DNA from: an uncultured Burkholderiaceae bacterium
GTDB lineage: Bacteria; Pseudomonadota; Gammaproteobacteria; Burkholderiales; Burkholderiaceae
NCBI GenBank assembly: GCA_937871985.1
Contig: CALMPB010000260.1
Span: 1-17,444, forward strand
Direction of reading: 5' to 3'
DNA length: 17,444 nucleotides
How positions within the stretch are numbered: position 1 is the first letter of the stretch; each line of letters opens with the position of its first letter. Below the pieces are notes generated by a model that saw nothing but the letters and a program-made list of their open reading frames with translations, ran no database searches and had not been told where the DNA came from. A program made the translations under genes and the position numbers. Below are positions 7,455-13,960 of the stretch, in pieces.

Positions 7455-7470
7455 ATTTTCTCCAGAAAAT
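7455..7470 (-). promoter_or_regulatory. Hairpin carrying the gdx ribosome binding site in its loop
   Basis: On the minus strand ATTTTC pairs with GAAAAT around a TGGA loop, so the GGAG Shine-Dalgarno of gdx spans loop and stem. The hairpin begins 3 nt after the second riboswitch hairpin and ends 1 nt before the ATG. It is a candidate expression platform that limits ribosome access when guanidine is absent. The stem is AT-rich and weak, so its role is inferred. Confidence 0.45.
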
Positions 7471-7473
7471 TAT

Positions 7474-7518
7474 GGGGTCGTCCCCGGTGCTCGGCAACGT
7501 GGCGGGGCCGTCCCCGCC
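7474..7518 (-). promoter_or_regulatory. Guanidine-II (mini-ykkC) riboswitch controlling gdx
   Basis: On the minus strand two hairpins stand in series before gdx. The first (7518-7501) is GGCGGGG-ACGG-CCCCGCC, a perfect 7-bp stem. The second (7485-7474) is GGGG-ACGA-CCCC. They are joined by 15 nt. Two G/C stems capped by ACGR tetraloops, just upstream of a ribosome binding site, are the defining features of mini-ykkC RNAs. Each hairpin binds one guanidinium ion and the loops kiss, which exposes the ribosome binding site and turns translation on. The gene downstream is gdx, the commonest target of this class. Confidence 0.92.
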
Positions 7519-7565
7519 GCCGATAAAAGAAATGCCAGTTTAACTGTTTGACGCGCTGCAATAAA

Positions 7566-7674
7566 GCTTGGGGACGGCTCGTGGCAAGCCGGCCAGGCCA
7601 TGCATGGGAACCGGACACGTCCACATGTGTCCAACACGCAGGCAGGAAATACGCTTCTGGCATAAAAATGCCAG
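7566..7674 (+). promoter_or_regulatory. Hairpin-rich leader of the FMN-binding glutamate synthase-like gene
   Basis: Three inverted repeats lie in the 170 nt before the start codon at 7692. GCTTG (7566-7570) pairs with CAAGC (7585-7589). GGACAC (7613-7618) pairs with GTGTCC (7627-7632). CTGGCAT (7657-7663) pairs with ATGCCAG (7668-7674) around AAAA, ending 8 nt before the AAGGA ribosome binding site. I do not recognise a riboswitch class. The last hairpin could affect translation initiation. No confident promoter was found. Confidence 0.35.
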
Positions 7675-7691
7675 GCATGACAAGGAATCTT

Positions 7692-9407
7692 ATGACTCGA
7701 CTGCTAACCCGCCATACCGCCTTTTACATCGTCATTGCCGGAACCATACTGTTCCTCGCCCTTTCCGCCTTCCTCAGCGCCTGGTGGCTGCCGCCGGCGC
7801 TGGTCTGCCTGGCCCTCGTCATGCTGGGTATCATCGACCTTGCACAAACCCGCCACGCCATACGCCGCAATTATCCGGTCATCGGCAATCTGCGCTATTT
7901 CTTCGAATTCATCCGCCCCGAGATCCGTCAGTATTTCTTCGAGGACGACACGCAGCAACTGCCCTTTTCGCGCGCCAACCGCTCCTTGGTGTACCAGCGC
8001 GCCAAACAGGAAATCGACAAAAGGCCTTTCGGCACCCAGGGCGACGTCTACGGCAATGAATACGAATGGATCAACCATTCCATGAGCCCCGCCCACCCGG
8101 CAAACAGCGATTTCCGCATTACCGTGGGCGGACCCGACTGTACCCAGCCCTATTCGCTGTCGGCCTTCAATATCTCGGCGATGAGCTTCGGCGCGCTGTC
8201 CGCCAATGCCGTGCTTGCCCTGAACAAAGGCGCGGCCATGGGCAATTTCGCACACGATACCGGCGAAGGCGGCATCAGCCTGTACCACCTTGAACATGGC
8301 GGCGATCTCATCTGGAACATCGGTTCGGGCTATTTCGGCTGCCGCGACAAGGACGGACACTTCTCGGAGGAGGCCTTTACCCGGCGCGCCAGGCACGACA
8401 GCGTCAAAATGATAGAAATCAAGCTGTCGCAAGGCGCCAAGCCCGGCCACGGCGGCATCCTGCCCGCCGCCAAGGTCACGCCCGAAATCGCGCGCGCACG
8501 CGATGTGCAAGCCTGGGCGGAGTGCGACTCCCCCGCCACCCACAGCGCCTTCAGCACTCCGGTGGAGTTGATGCAGTTCGTGGCGCGGCTGCGGGAGCTA
8601 TCAGGCGGCAAGCCCACGGGCTTCAAGCTGTGCGTGGGCCATCCCTGGGAGTGGTTCGCCATTGCCAAAGCCATGCTCAAGACAGGCATCACCCCGGACT
8701 TCATCGTCGTGGATGGCGCCGAAGGCGGCACGGGCGCCGCGCCCATCGAATTCGTCGACCATGTGGGCACGCCTCTGCGCGAAGGGCTGCGCCTGGTGCA
8801 CAACACCCTGGTCGGCATCGGCCTGCGCGAGAAAATAAAGCTGGGCGCATCCGGAAAAATCATCAGTGCGTTCGACATGGCCCGCATCATGGCCCTGGGC
8901 GCCGACTGGTGCAATGCCGCACGCGGCTTCATGTTCGCGGTGGGCTGCGTGCAAGCCCAGGCCTGCCACACCGGCCGCTGCCCCACCGGCGTCACGACCC
9001 AAGATCCAAAACGCCAGGCGGCGCTCGTGGTCGAGGACAAATGCGTGCGCGTCAAGAATTTCCATCACAATACGCTGCAGGCTCTTTCGGAACTGTTGGG
9101 CGCAGCCGGCCTGACGCATCCCGGCGAGCTGCGGCCGCACCATATTGCCCGCCGCATCTCGGGCAGCGAAGTGCGTGTTCTTTCCGCCTTGTTCCCCGAT
9201 CTGCAAAAAGGCGAGCTGCTTGAAGGCAAGTTCCGGCAAACCATTTTCCGCGTCAGCTGGCCCATGGCCCAGGCCGAATCCTTCGCCCCGCTTTACAGCT
9301 TGAGCGCCGCCCTGTCGGGCCACGGCCCGACGCCGGTTCCCGAAGGAGGCCCCGACGACAAGCCCGGCGGCGCCGCGGGACTCACCGCGCAAACAGCGGG
9401 CGCATGA
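7692..9407 (+). CDS. Membrane-anchored FMN-binding glutamate synthase family protein
   Basis: A 571-residue protein homologous to the FMN-binding synthase domain of the glutamate synthase large subunit. Two hydrophobic segments at residues 11-30 and 33-50 predict a membrane anchor or hairpin, with the catalytic domain after about residue 90. Flavin/substrate-site features include SAMSFGALS (162-170), [21 protein letters not shown] (250-270) and [11 protein letters not shown] (341-351). The 3Fe-4S cysteines are C419, C425 and C430 in the Cx5Cx4C spacing of GltB. There is no amidotransferase domain and no small-subunit (GltD) gene nearby, so it is unlikely to be an ordinary glutamate synthase. 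Its electron donor and substrate are unknown. Start ATG 7692 has AAGGA 5 nt upstream; ATGs at 7668 and 7677 are less well placed. It diverges from gdx. Confidence 0.92.
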   Translation: MTRLLTRHTAFYIVIAGTILFLALSAFLSAWWLPPALVCLALVMLGIIDLAQTRHAIRRNYPVIGNLRYFFEFIRPEIRQYFFEDDTQQLPFSRANRSLVYQRAKQEIDKRPFGTQGDVYGNEYEWINHSMSPAHPANSDFRITVGGPDCTQPYSLSAFNISAMSFGALSANAVLALNKGAAMGNFAHDTGEGGISLYHLEHGGDLIWNIGSGYFGCRDKDGHFSEEAFTRRARHDSVKMIEIKLSQGAKPGHGGILPAAKVTPEIARARDVQAWAECDSPATHSAFSTPVELMQFVARLRELSGGKPTGFKLCVGHPWEWFAIAKAMLKTGITPDFIVVDGAEGGTGAAPIEFVDHVGTPLREGLRLVHNTLVGIGLREKIKLGASGKIISAFDMARIMALGADWCNAARGFMFAVGCVQAQACHTGRCPTGVTTQDPKRQAALVVEDKCVRVKNFHHNTLQALSELLGAAGLTHPGELRPHHIARRISGSEVRVLSALFPDLQKGELLEGKFRQTIFRVSWPMAQAESFAPLYSLSAALSGHGPTPVPEGGPDDKPGGAAGLTAQTAGA

Positions 9408-9573
9408 AACGGCACCAATGGAACATGCGGGCAAGGCCGGCCAGACAGGCAGTTGGCGGATACACAGCCCTCCATTCAGGAGTTAAATTTAATAACAATT
9501 TTTCCGATGGACGGGCGGCGGATTGGTAGTAATCCTAGTTGGCCGGCAGCTCGCTTTGAACTATCGTTACCTC

Positions 9574-9655
9574 ACTGCCACATGGGCAGTACGACTGCCC
9601 TCGAGGCAGTTCCCATACACCACGTCATCGTAGGTGTTCACTGCCCTAGCGGCAG
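9574..9655 (+). repeat. Three hairpins sharing the stem CTGCC/GGCAG with different 5-nt loops
   Basis: ACTGCC-N5-GGCAG(T/C) occurs at 9574-9590 (loop ACATG), 9594-9610 (loop CTCGA) and 9640-9656 (loop CTAGC). Stem sequence and 5-nt loop size match the hairpin of type I-F CRISPR repeats, and the third copy also has the preceding GTTCA of such repeats. Spacing (20 and 46 nt) is not that of an array. The first two copies can also pair with each other as GGGCAGT-ACG-ACTGCCC (9584-9600). Confidence 0.7.
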
Positions 9656-9658
9656 CAA

Positions 9659-9683
9659 GGCCCCGCCAAAAGGTGGGGCCTTT
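9659..9683 (+). terminator. Terminator-like hairpin downstream of the glutamate synthase-like gene
   Basis: GGCCCCGCC (9659-9667) pairs with GGTGGGGCC (9672-9680) across AAAA, a 9-bp stem with one G-T pair, followed by TTT. The stem is very stable but the T-run is short. It would end either the upstream mRNA or the candidate structured RNA. On the other strand it could serve ynfA, though with only TT after the stem. Confidence 0.6.
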
Positions 9684-9742
9684 CAGTTTCAACGATACAA
9701 GCTGCACTCCGTGCCTCGCCTACCGTTTCATGGACTCGTGCG

Positions 9743-10069
9743 TCAAGAGGGCTGCAAGGCAATCACCGCCATGCCGGCCAATGCGAGGGCCGCCCCGGAA
9801 ACATCCCAGCGCGTCAAGGGCACGCCATCGACAATACGCAGCCAAATCAGGGCAACGACAATGTACATGCCGCCGTAAGACGCATATATCCTTCCCGCCG
9901 CGGCCGGGTGCAGTGTAAGCAGCCATGCGAAAAGCGCCAGGGAAGCGGCGGCGGGCAAAAGCAGCCACAAACTGCCCCCCTGTTTGAGAACCAGCCAGGG
10001 CAGATAGCAGCCGACAATTTCCGCCAGGGCGGTAAGCGCAAACAAGGCGGTCAGGCGCAACAGTTCCAA
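9743..10069 (-). CDS. ynfA: YnfA family (UPF0060) inner membrane protein
   Basis: A 108-residue, very hydrophobic protein with four predicted helices (about 3-22, 32-53, 62-80 and 88-105), the same length as E. coli YnfA. Family signatures are the [16 protein letters not shown] segment (14-29), [35 protein letters not shown] (33-67) and [14 protein letters not shown] (76-89). YnfA proteins are SMR-like members of the drug/metabolite transporter superfamily, and drug efflux has been reported for some. The physiological substrate is not established. The start is TTG at 10069: the codons just upstream are TGA AAA, and GGAG lies 8 nt before it. The alignment with relatives fits this start within two residues. 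Confidence 0.92.
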   Translation of the reverse strand: MELLRLTALFALTALAEIVGCYLPWLVLKQGGSLWLLLPAAASLALFAWLLTLHPAAAGRIYASYGGMYIVVALIWLRIVDGVPLTRWDVSGAALALAGMAVIALQPS

Positions 10070-10292
10070 TTTTCACACTCCATCAAGACTCTTCGGATTC
10101 TGCCACAAACCAACCTGCGGATCGCGAACGGCCAAGAGTAAGGAATGAAGCAATGGAAGGCATAAAGATCGATCCGCGGGATTGTCGGGACCGAGAGGAT
10201 TAGAATGGCATGATTCCTATATAGGCCACGCATGCCTCCCGATACCAGTATGATTATCGCCACGCTCCGCGCACTCCCCCACAGACGCCGCC

Positions 10293-10679
10293 ATGCCTGA
10301 GCAAATCCGGCTGGACAAATGGCTTTGGGCGGCGAGGTTTTTCAAGACCCGCAGCCTGTGCGCCCAGGAAATCGACAAGGGACGAGTGCTGTTGAACCAG
10401 CAGCAGCCCAAAGCCTCGCGCGATGTAAAGCCCGGCGATCACGTGGAGGTCCGCCGGGGCGACACCACCATCGCGGTCATCGTCCAGGCCGTCAGCAACG
10501 TCCGGGGCCCGGCGCAAGCCGCGCAGCAGCTTTACACGGAAACCCCCGACAGCATCGCCGCGCGTGAACGCGCCGCCGAGCTTCGCAGGCTGGCCCCCGA
10601 GCCGGCTCGTGACCTGAACGCCGGCCGTCCCACCAAACGCGATCGGCGCGCCATCGAACGCCTGCGCGGCGGCCAATAA
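10293..10679 (+). CDS. hslR: RNA-binding S4-domain protein, heat shock protein 15 (Hsp15)
   Basis: A 128-residue protein close to the usual Hsp15 length (about 133). The N-terminal S4 RNA-binding domain runs from IRLDKWLWAARFFKTRSLC (5-23) through IDKGRVLLNQQ (27-37) and VKPGDHVEV (45-53). An arginine-rich C-terminal part ends TKRDRRAIERLRGGQ. Hsp15 binds free 50S subunits carrying a stalled nascent chain and helps recycle them. Start ATG 10293. A perfect 10-bp palindrome CCTATATAGG (10216-10225) and a possible -10 TATGAT (10249-10254) lie in the 223-bp gap upstream. No sigma-32-type promoter was identified. The gene diverges from ynfA. Confidence 0.93.
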   Translation: MPEQIRLDKWLWAARFFKTRSLCAQEIDKGRVLLNQQQPKASRDVKPGDHVEVRRGDTTIAVIVQAVSNVRGPAQAAQQLYTETPDSIAARERAAELRRLAPEPARDLNAGRPTKRDRRAIERLRGGQ

Positions 10680-10763
10680 AAACCCCGGATTCAAGTATTC
10701 GCCCTTGATGCCGTTATAGCGGACGACAACCGCGCTACTCCGCCACCGATGTATATATATTTA

Positions 10764-10776
10764 GACATATAATGTC
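10764..10776 (+). promoter_or_regulatory. -10 box within a short palindrome upstream of the MHYT-GGDEF-EAL gene
   Basis: A perfect TATAAT (10768-10773) sits inside the inverted repeat GACAT-ATA-ATGTC (10764-10776), downstream of an AT-rich stretch (10751-10763). Transcription from here would give a leader of about 100 nt. The -35 position (ACCGAT at 17 nt) is poor, so an activator may be needed, or the palindrome may be a repressor site. The leader contains a hairpin GTGTGC-CACA-GCACAC at 10819-10834. Confidence 0.4.
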
Positions 10777-10878
10777 GAGTCCTGCAAACATTTGCCTGGC
10801 GCCATTCTTCTCCCATCTGTGTGCCACAGCACACCAGCTTCTGGCTACTCATCACTTTTATAAAAACGCGAAACAACA

Positions 10879-12975
10879 ATGCTAGCCACCAGCTACAGCA
10901 GCTCATTTGTTCTGGTCTCGATCTTCGTCGCCATATTGGCTTCATATACGGCTTTGGACATGGCTGGACGCATTACCAGAACCACCGGGAGAGTGGCACG
11001 GCTATGGCTGGCCGGAGGCGCCTGCGCCATGGGCGTGGGCATCTGGTCCATGCATTTTGTCGGCATGCTGGCCCTGAGCCTGCCAATTCCCCTGGGCTAC
11101 GACCCGGCGATCACCGTGCTCTCCCTGCTGATCGCCATCGCTTCGTCGGCGCTCGCCCTGTGGATCGTCCGTCAGGAAACCCTGCCCTGGCCGCGCCTGG
11201 CCGTGGGCGCGCTGCTGATGGGCGCGGGGATTGCCGGTATGCACTACTGCGGCATGGCGGCCCTGCGCATGCGGCCAGGTATCCAGTACATACCCTCCTT
11301 GTTCCTTCTGTCCGTGGTGATCGCGATTGCGGTATCGGGTGTCGCGCTATGGATAGCATTCAGGCTGCAGCAGCATTCCACGCATATTCGAAGGCTGCGC
11401 GCCGTCGCCGCTTGCGTGATGGGCCTGAGCATCGTCGGCATGCACTACATCGGCATGGCCGCCGCCGAGTTCCCGGCGGGATCGGTGTGCGGCGCGGCCG
11501 GCTCCGGTATCGAGATCGGCTGGCTGGGACTGGTCGTCGTCGTCGCCACGCTGAGCGTGCTGACGATGGCGCTGACCATCTCGCTGCTGGATCAACGCCT
11601 GGAGTCCAGGACGACCGTCCTGGCAAGCTCGCTGGCCCAGGCCAACAAAGAGCTCACCTACCTGGCCTTGCACGACAATCTGACCAAGCTGCCCAACCGC
11701 CTGCTGCTGGAAGACCGGCTGGAACGGGCCATCGAAGGGGCGACCGACGAATCCTCCCGCTTTGCCCTGATGTTCATGGACCTGGACGGCTTCAAGGCGA
11801 TCAACGACGGCTATGGCCATCATGTCGGCGACCTGCTGCTCGTCGAGATCGCCAACCGCATCAGGCACAGCATCCGCGCGCAAGACACCATTGCTCGCGT
11901 GGGCGGCGACGAATTCGTGCTGCTGGCCAATGTTTCCGAACCCTCCGATGCCGCATCCCTGGCCGACAAGGTCGCCATCGCCGTCCGCACGCCATTCTCG
12001 GTTGCCGGCCGGGATCTACGCGTGTCCACCAGCATCGGGATAGCCATGTATCCGGGCGACGGCGCCACCCAGCACGAACTGCTGACCAATGCCGATGCCG
12101 CGATGTACCACGCCAAAACCCTGGGGCGCGACACCTACTGCTTCTTTGAAGCGTCCATGAACGCCAATGTCCACAGGCAGTTGCAACTCACGCTGGATCT
12201 GCGGCTGGCGCTGGAACGCAACGAGCTGGTGCTTCACTACCAGCCTAAATTCGTCGCGCCCCACGGCCCGATTACCGGCGCCGAGGCGCTGGTGCGCTGG
12301 GCGCATCCCACCCATGGCCTGATTCCTCCGGACGAATTCATCCCGCTCGCGGAAAAAACCGGCCTCATCGTGCCCATCGGCGCCTGGGTGCTGAACGAAG
12401 CCTGCCGGCAGCTCAAGCTCTGGCACGAGGCGGGCTTCGATACGCTGATCATTTCCGTGAACCTGTCGGCCCATCAATTCCGCCACGAAACACTCATCCA
12501 GACGGTCGCCGAAGCGCTGGCGAATCATGGTATGGAGCCGCGCTACCTGACGCTCGAAGTCACCGAATCCACGGCCATGCGCGACGTCGAGGCGAGCCTG
12601 CGCATCCTGCGGGAACTGGACGATATGGGCGTGCGCATTTCCATCGACGACTTCGGCACCGGCTATTCCAGCCTCCTGCACCTCAAGCGCCTGCCCGCCA
12701 GCGAACTGAAGATCGACCGGGGCTTCGTCAACGACCTGGCCAGCGGCACCGAGGACGCCGCCATCGTCTCGGCCATCATTGCCCTGGGCCAGGCGCTGGA
12801 CCTGGACATCGTCGCCGAGGGGGTGGAAACCGACACGCAGCAGGGGTTTCTGACCGACCTGGGATGCGACGCGCTGCAAGGCTTTTTGCTTGGCCGCCCC
12901 GTGCCGGCCGAGAACCTGAAAGAAGCGCTGGTGCAGGACAAGGAACGCTTCGGCCAAGCCGCAAGCCCAGACTGA
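10879..12975 (+). CDS. Membrane MHYT sensor with GGDEF and EAL domains (c-di-GMP turnover)
   Basis: A 698-residue inner-membrane enzyme. The N-terminal MHYT sensor has seven helix-like segments in residues 8-238 and three signature motifs: MHFVGM (58-63), MHYCGM (121-126) and MHYIGM (188-193), thought to bind a metal such as copper and to sense a diatomic gas. The GGDEF domain (about 265-425) has an intact GGDEF (342-346) and an inhibitory RxxD site (R333-D336) exactly 5 residues before it, so cyclase activity with product inhibition is plausible. The EAL domain (about 435-685) keeps E469-A-L471, NLS (528-530), EVTES (560-564), DDFGTGYSS (590-598), LKID (610-613), AEGVE (646-650) and QGFLLGRP (667-674), so phosphodiesterase activity is plausible too. 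Which activity dominates is unknown. A GAF-LytTR regulator follows 52 bp downstream. Confidence 0.95.
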   Translation: MLATSYSSSFVLVSIFVAILASYTALDMAGRITRTTGRVARLWLAGGACAMGVGIWSMHFVGMLALSLPIPLGYDPAITVLSLLIAIASSALALWIVRQETLPWPRLAVGALLMGAGIAGMHYCGMAALRMRPGIQYIPSLFLLSVVIAIAVSGVALWIAFRLQQHSTHIRRLRAVAACVMGLSIVGMHYIGMAAAEFPAGSVCGAAGSGIEIGWLGLVVVVATLSVLTMALTISLLDQRLESRTTVLASSLAQANKELTYLALHDNLTKLPNRLLLEDRLERAIEGATDESSRFALMFMDLDGFKAINDGYGHHVGDLLLVEIANRIRHSIRAQDTIARVGGDEFVLLANVSEPSDAASLADKVAIAVRTPFSVAGRDLRVSTSIGIAMYPGDGATQHELLTNADAAMYHAKTLGRDTYCFFEASMNANVHRQLQLTLDLRLALERNELVLHYQPKFVAPHGPITGAEALVRWAHPTHGLIPPDEFIPLAEKTGLIVPIGAWVLNEACRQLKLWHEAGFDTLIISVNLSAHQFRHETLIQTVAEALANHGMEPRYLTLEVTESTAMRDVEASLRILRELDDMGVRISIDDFGTGYSSLLHLKRLPASELKIDRGFVNDLASGTEDAAIVSAIIALGQALDLDIVAEGVETDTQQGFLTDLGCDALQGFLLGRPVPAENLKEALVQDKERFGQAASPD

Positions 12976-13027
12976 AGGCGTTGCTTCCATATAGGCAATC
13001 GTCCATAAGAAACAGCAGGAGTCGCGC

Positions 13028-13960
13028 ATGCAGAACGCAAATCCATACACGATTTACACCGCAACCGACCTTGAATCCGGCCTTTCATGCAACTGGCCTC
13101 ATCATTGCGCCATGAGCCTGCTCACATATCCCGTCGACGAAGCGATTGCGGCACAACTGGCGTTCATGGGCAAGACCTCCGATGTCGATCGGACATGGAT
13201 GCTTGAATACCGCCCCGGCATGCTGCGCTTTTGCAATACCTATGAATGGTGCCGGGGCCAGACCAAACCATTCGTCACCGAACTCCAGGACGTTCCGACG
13301 ACCCTGATCGCCTGGCTGCACCGATACATGATGAAAGGGCATGCCGTAGCCGTGCACGACGTGAACGACTTGCCGCGCAACGCACGGGCCATTCAGGCCG
13401 AATTCCGTCGCCAAGGCAATAAAAGCGTACTGAGCGTGCCGATATTCCATGAAGAAAAACTGCGCGGCATCATCGGCTTCGACGCCACCACCCGGCACAG
13501 AACCTGGTCTTGCGCCGAGGTGGACGCGCTGTCTCAATGCGCAAGCCTCATCGGACAGGCAAAATATCGGAACCGGAGCGACCACGACGGCGCGACGTAC
13601 GAAAGTTCGGCGCCTCTTGTTTACCTCAGCATGCGGGGTGTGATTCGAGGCGTTCCGCCGGAAGCGATCGTCGGCGTGCGGTCGGCGGGAAACTACAGCG
13701 AAATATGGCTCGAAAACGGATCGATGGTGCTCGACTCGCGCACCCTTGGAATGTGGTCGACCCTGCTGCCCGACCAGTTCTTTTTCCGGGTGCATAGAAC
13801 CGCCATTGTGAACGCGCTGCACATCATCGCGGTCGACCGCCGAAGCCACGACAAGTGGCTGATCGAAATGCGGTCGGTGTCCAATGCCTGGCCGGTATCG
13901 CGCTCACACCGCAAGAACCTGCGCGAGCGCATGGGGATCTGGCCCAGGTCGGGAGATTAA
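13028..13960 (+). CDS. GAF-LytTR transcriptional regulator
   Basis: A 310-residue cytosolic protein. The N-terminal half (about 28-178) reads as a GAF sensor domain, with SVLSVPIFHEEKLRGIIGFDATT (133-155) and WSCAEVDALSQCASLIGQA (160-178) as typical strand and helix elements. The C-terminal part (about 205-302) is a LytTR DNA-binding domain, with SAGNYSEIWLENG (219-231), FFFRVHRTAIVN (251-262) and AWPVSRSHRKNL (287-298). It has no receiver domain, so it should be controlled by a ligand in the GAF pocket rather than phosphorylation. ATG 13028 has AGGAG 7 nt upstream. It probably shares a transcript with the upstream c-di-GMP enzyme, and its TAA overlaps the stop of the convergent autotransporter gene. 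LytTR regulators often control surface, biofilm or exopolysaccharide genes; targets here are unknown. Confidence 0.9.
   Translation: MQNANPYTIYTATDLESGLSCNWPHHCAMSLLTYPVDEAIAAQLAFMGKTSDVDRTWMLEYRPGMLRFCNTYEWCRGQTKPFVTELQDVPTTLIAWLHRYMMKGHAVAVHDVNDLPRNARAIQAEFRRQGNKSVLSVPIFHEEKLRGIIGFDATTRHRTWSCAEVDALSQCASLIGQAKYRNRSDHDGATYESSAPLVYLSMRGVIRGVPPEAIVGVRSAGNYSEIWLENGSMVLDSRTLGMWSTLLPDQFFFRVHRTAIVNALHIIAVDRRSHDKWLIEMRSVSNAWPVSRSHRKNLRERMGIWPRSGD

Larger units (their letters stand above)
9520..9683 (+). ncRNA. Candidate structured RNA: back-to-back hairpins ending in a terminator
   Basis: This covers most of the 335-nt gap between convergent genes (stop at 9407; ynfA stop at 9743). Successive inverted repeats leave little unpaired. 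GGATT (9520-9524) pairs with AATCC (9531-9535). TAGTT (9536-9540) pairs with AACTA (9559-9563). ACTGCC (9574-9579) pairs with GGCAGT (9585-9590), and ACTGCC (9594-9599) with GGCAGT (9605-9610). ACACCACG (9617-9624) pairs with 9629-9637, with one bulged A. CTGCC (9641-9645) pairs with GGCAG (9651-9655). The terminator-like hairpin follows at 9659-9680. No clear promoter was found (AT-rich 9483-9503 is a candidate area), so it may instead be the 3' UTR of the upstream gene. No known RNA family was recognised. Confidence 0.4.

Noticed and set aside
7566..7589. A second guanidine-II hairpin on the plus strand (GGGGACGG near 7570)
   Set aside because: The G run is not followed by a matching CCCC, so the ACGG would not be capped on a stem; the resemblance is partial.
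9574..9656. A functional CRISPR array of type I-F
   Set aside because: Only three hairpin cores occur, spaced 20 and 46 nt rather than about 60, loops and flanks differ, and no cas gene is in the window.
10216..10225. Palindrome CCTATATAGG upstream of hslR, with similar CCATATAGG strings near 12988 and 6724
   Set aside because: The similar strings are not in equivalent positions (one lies inside the GNAT gene), so a shared operator is not supported.
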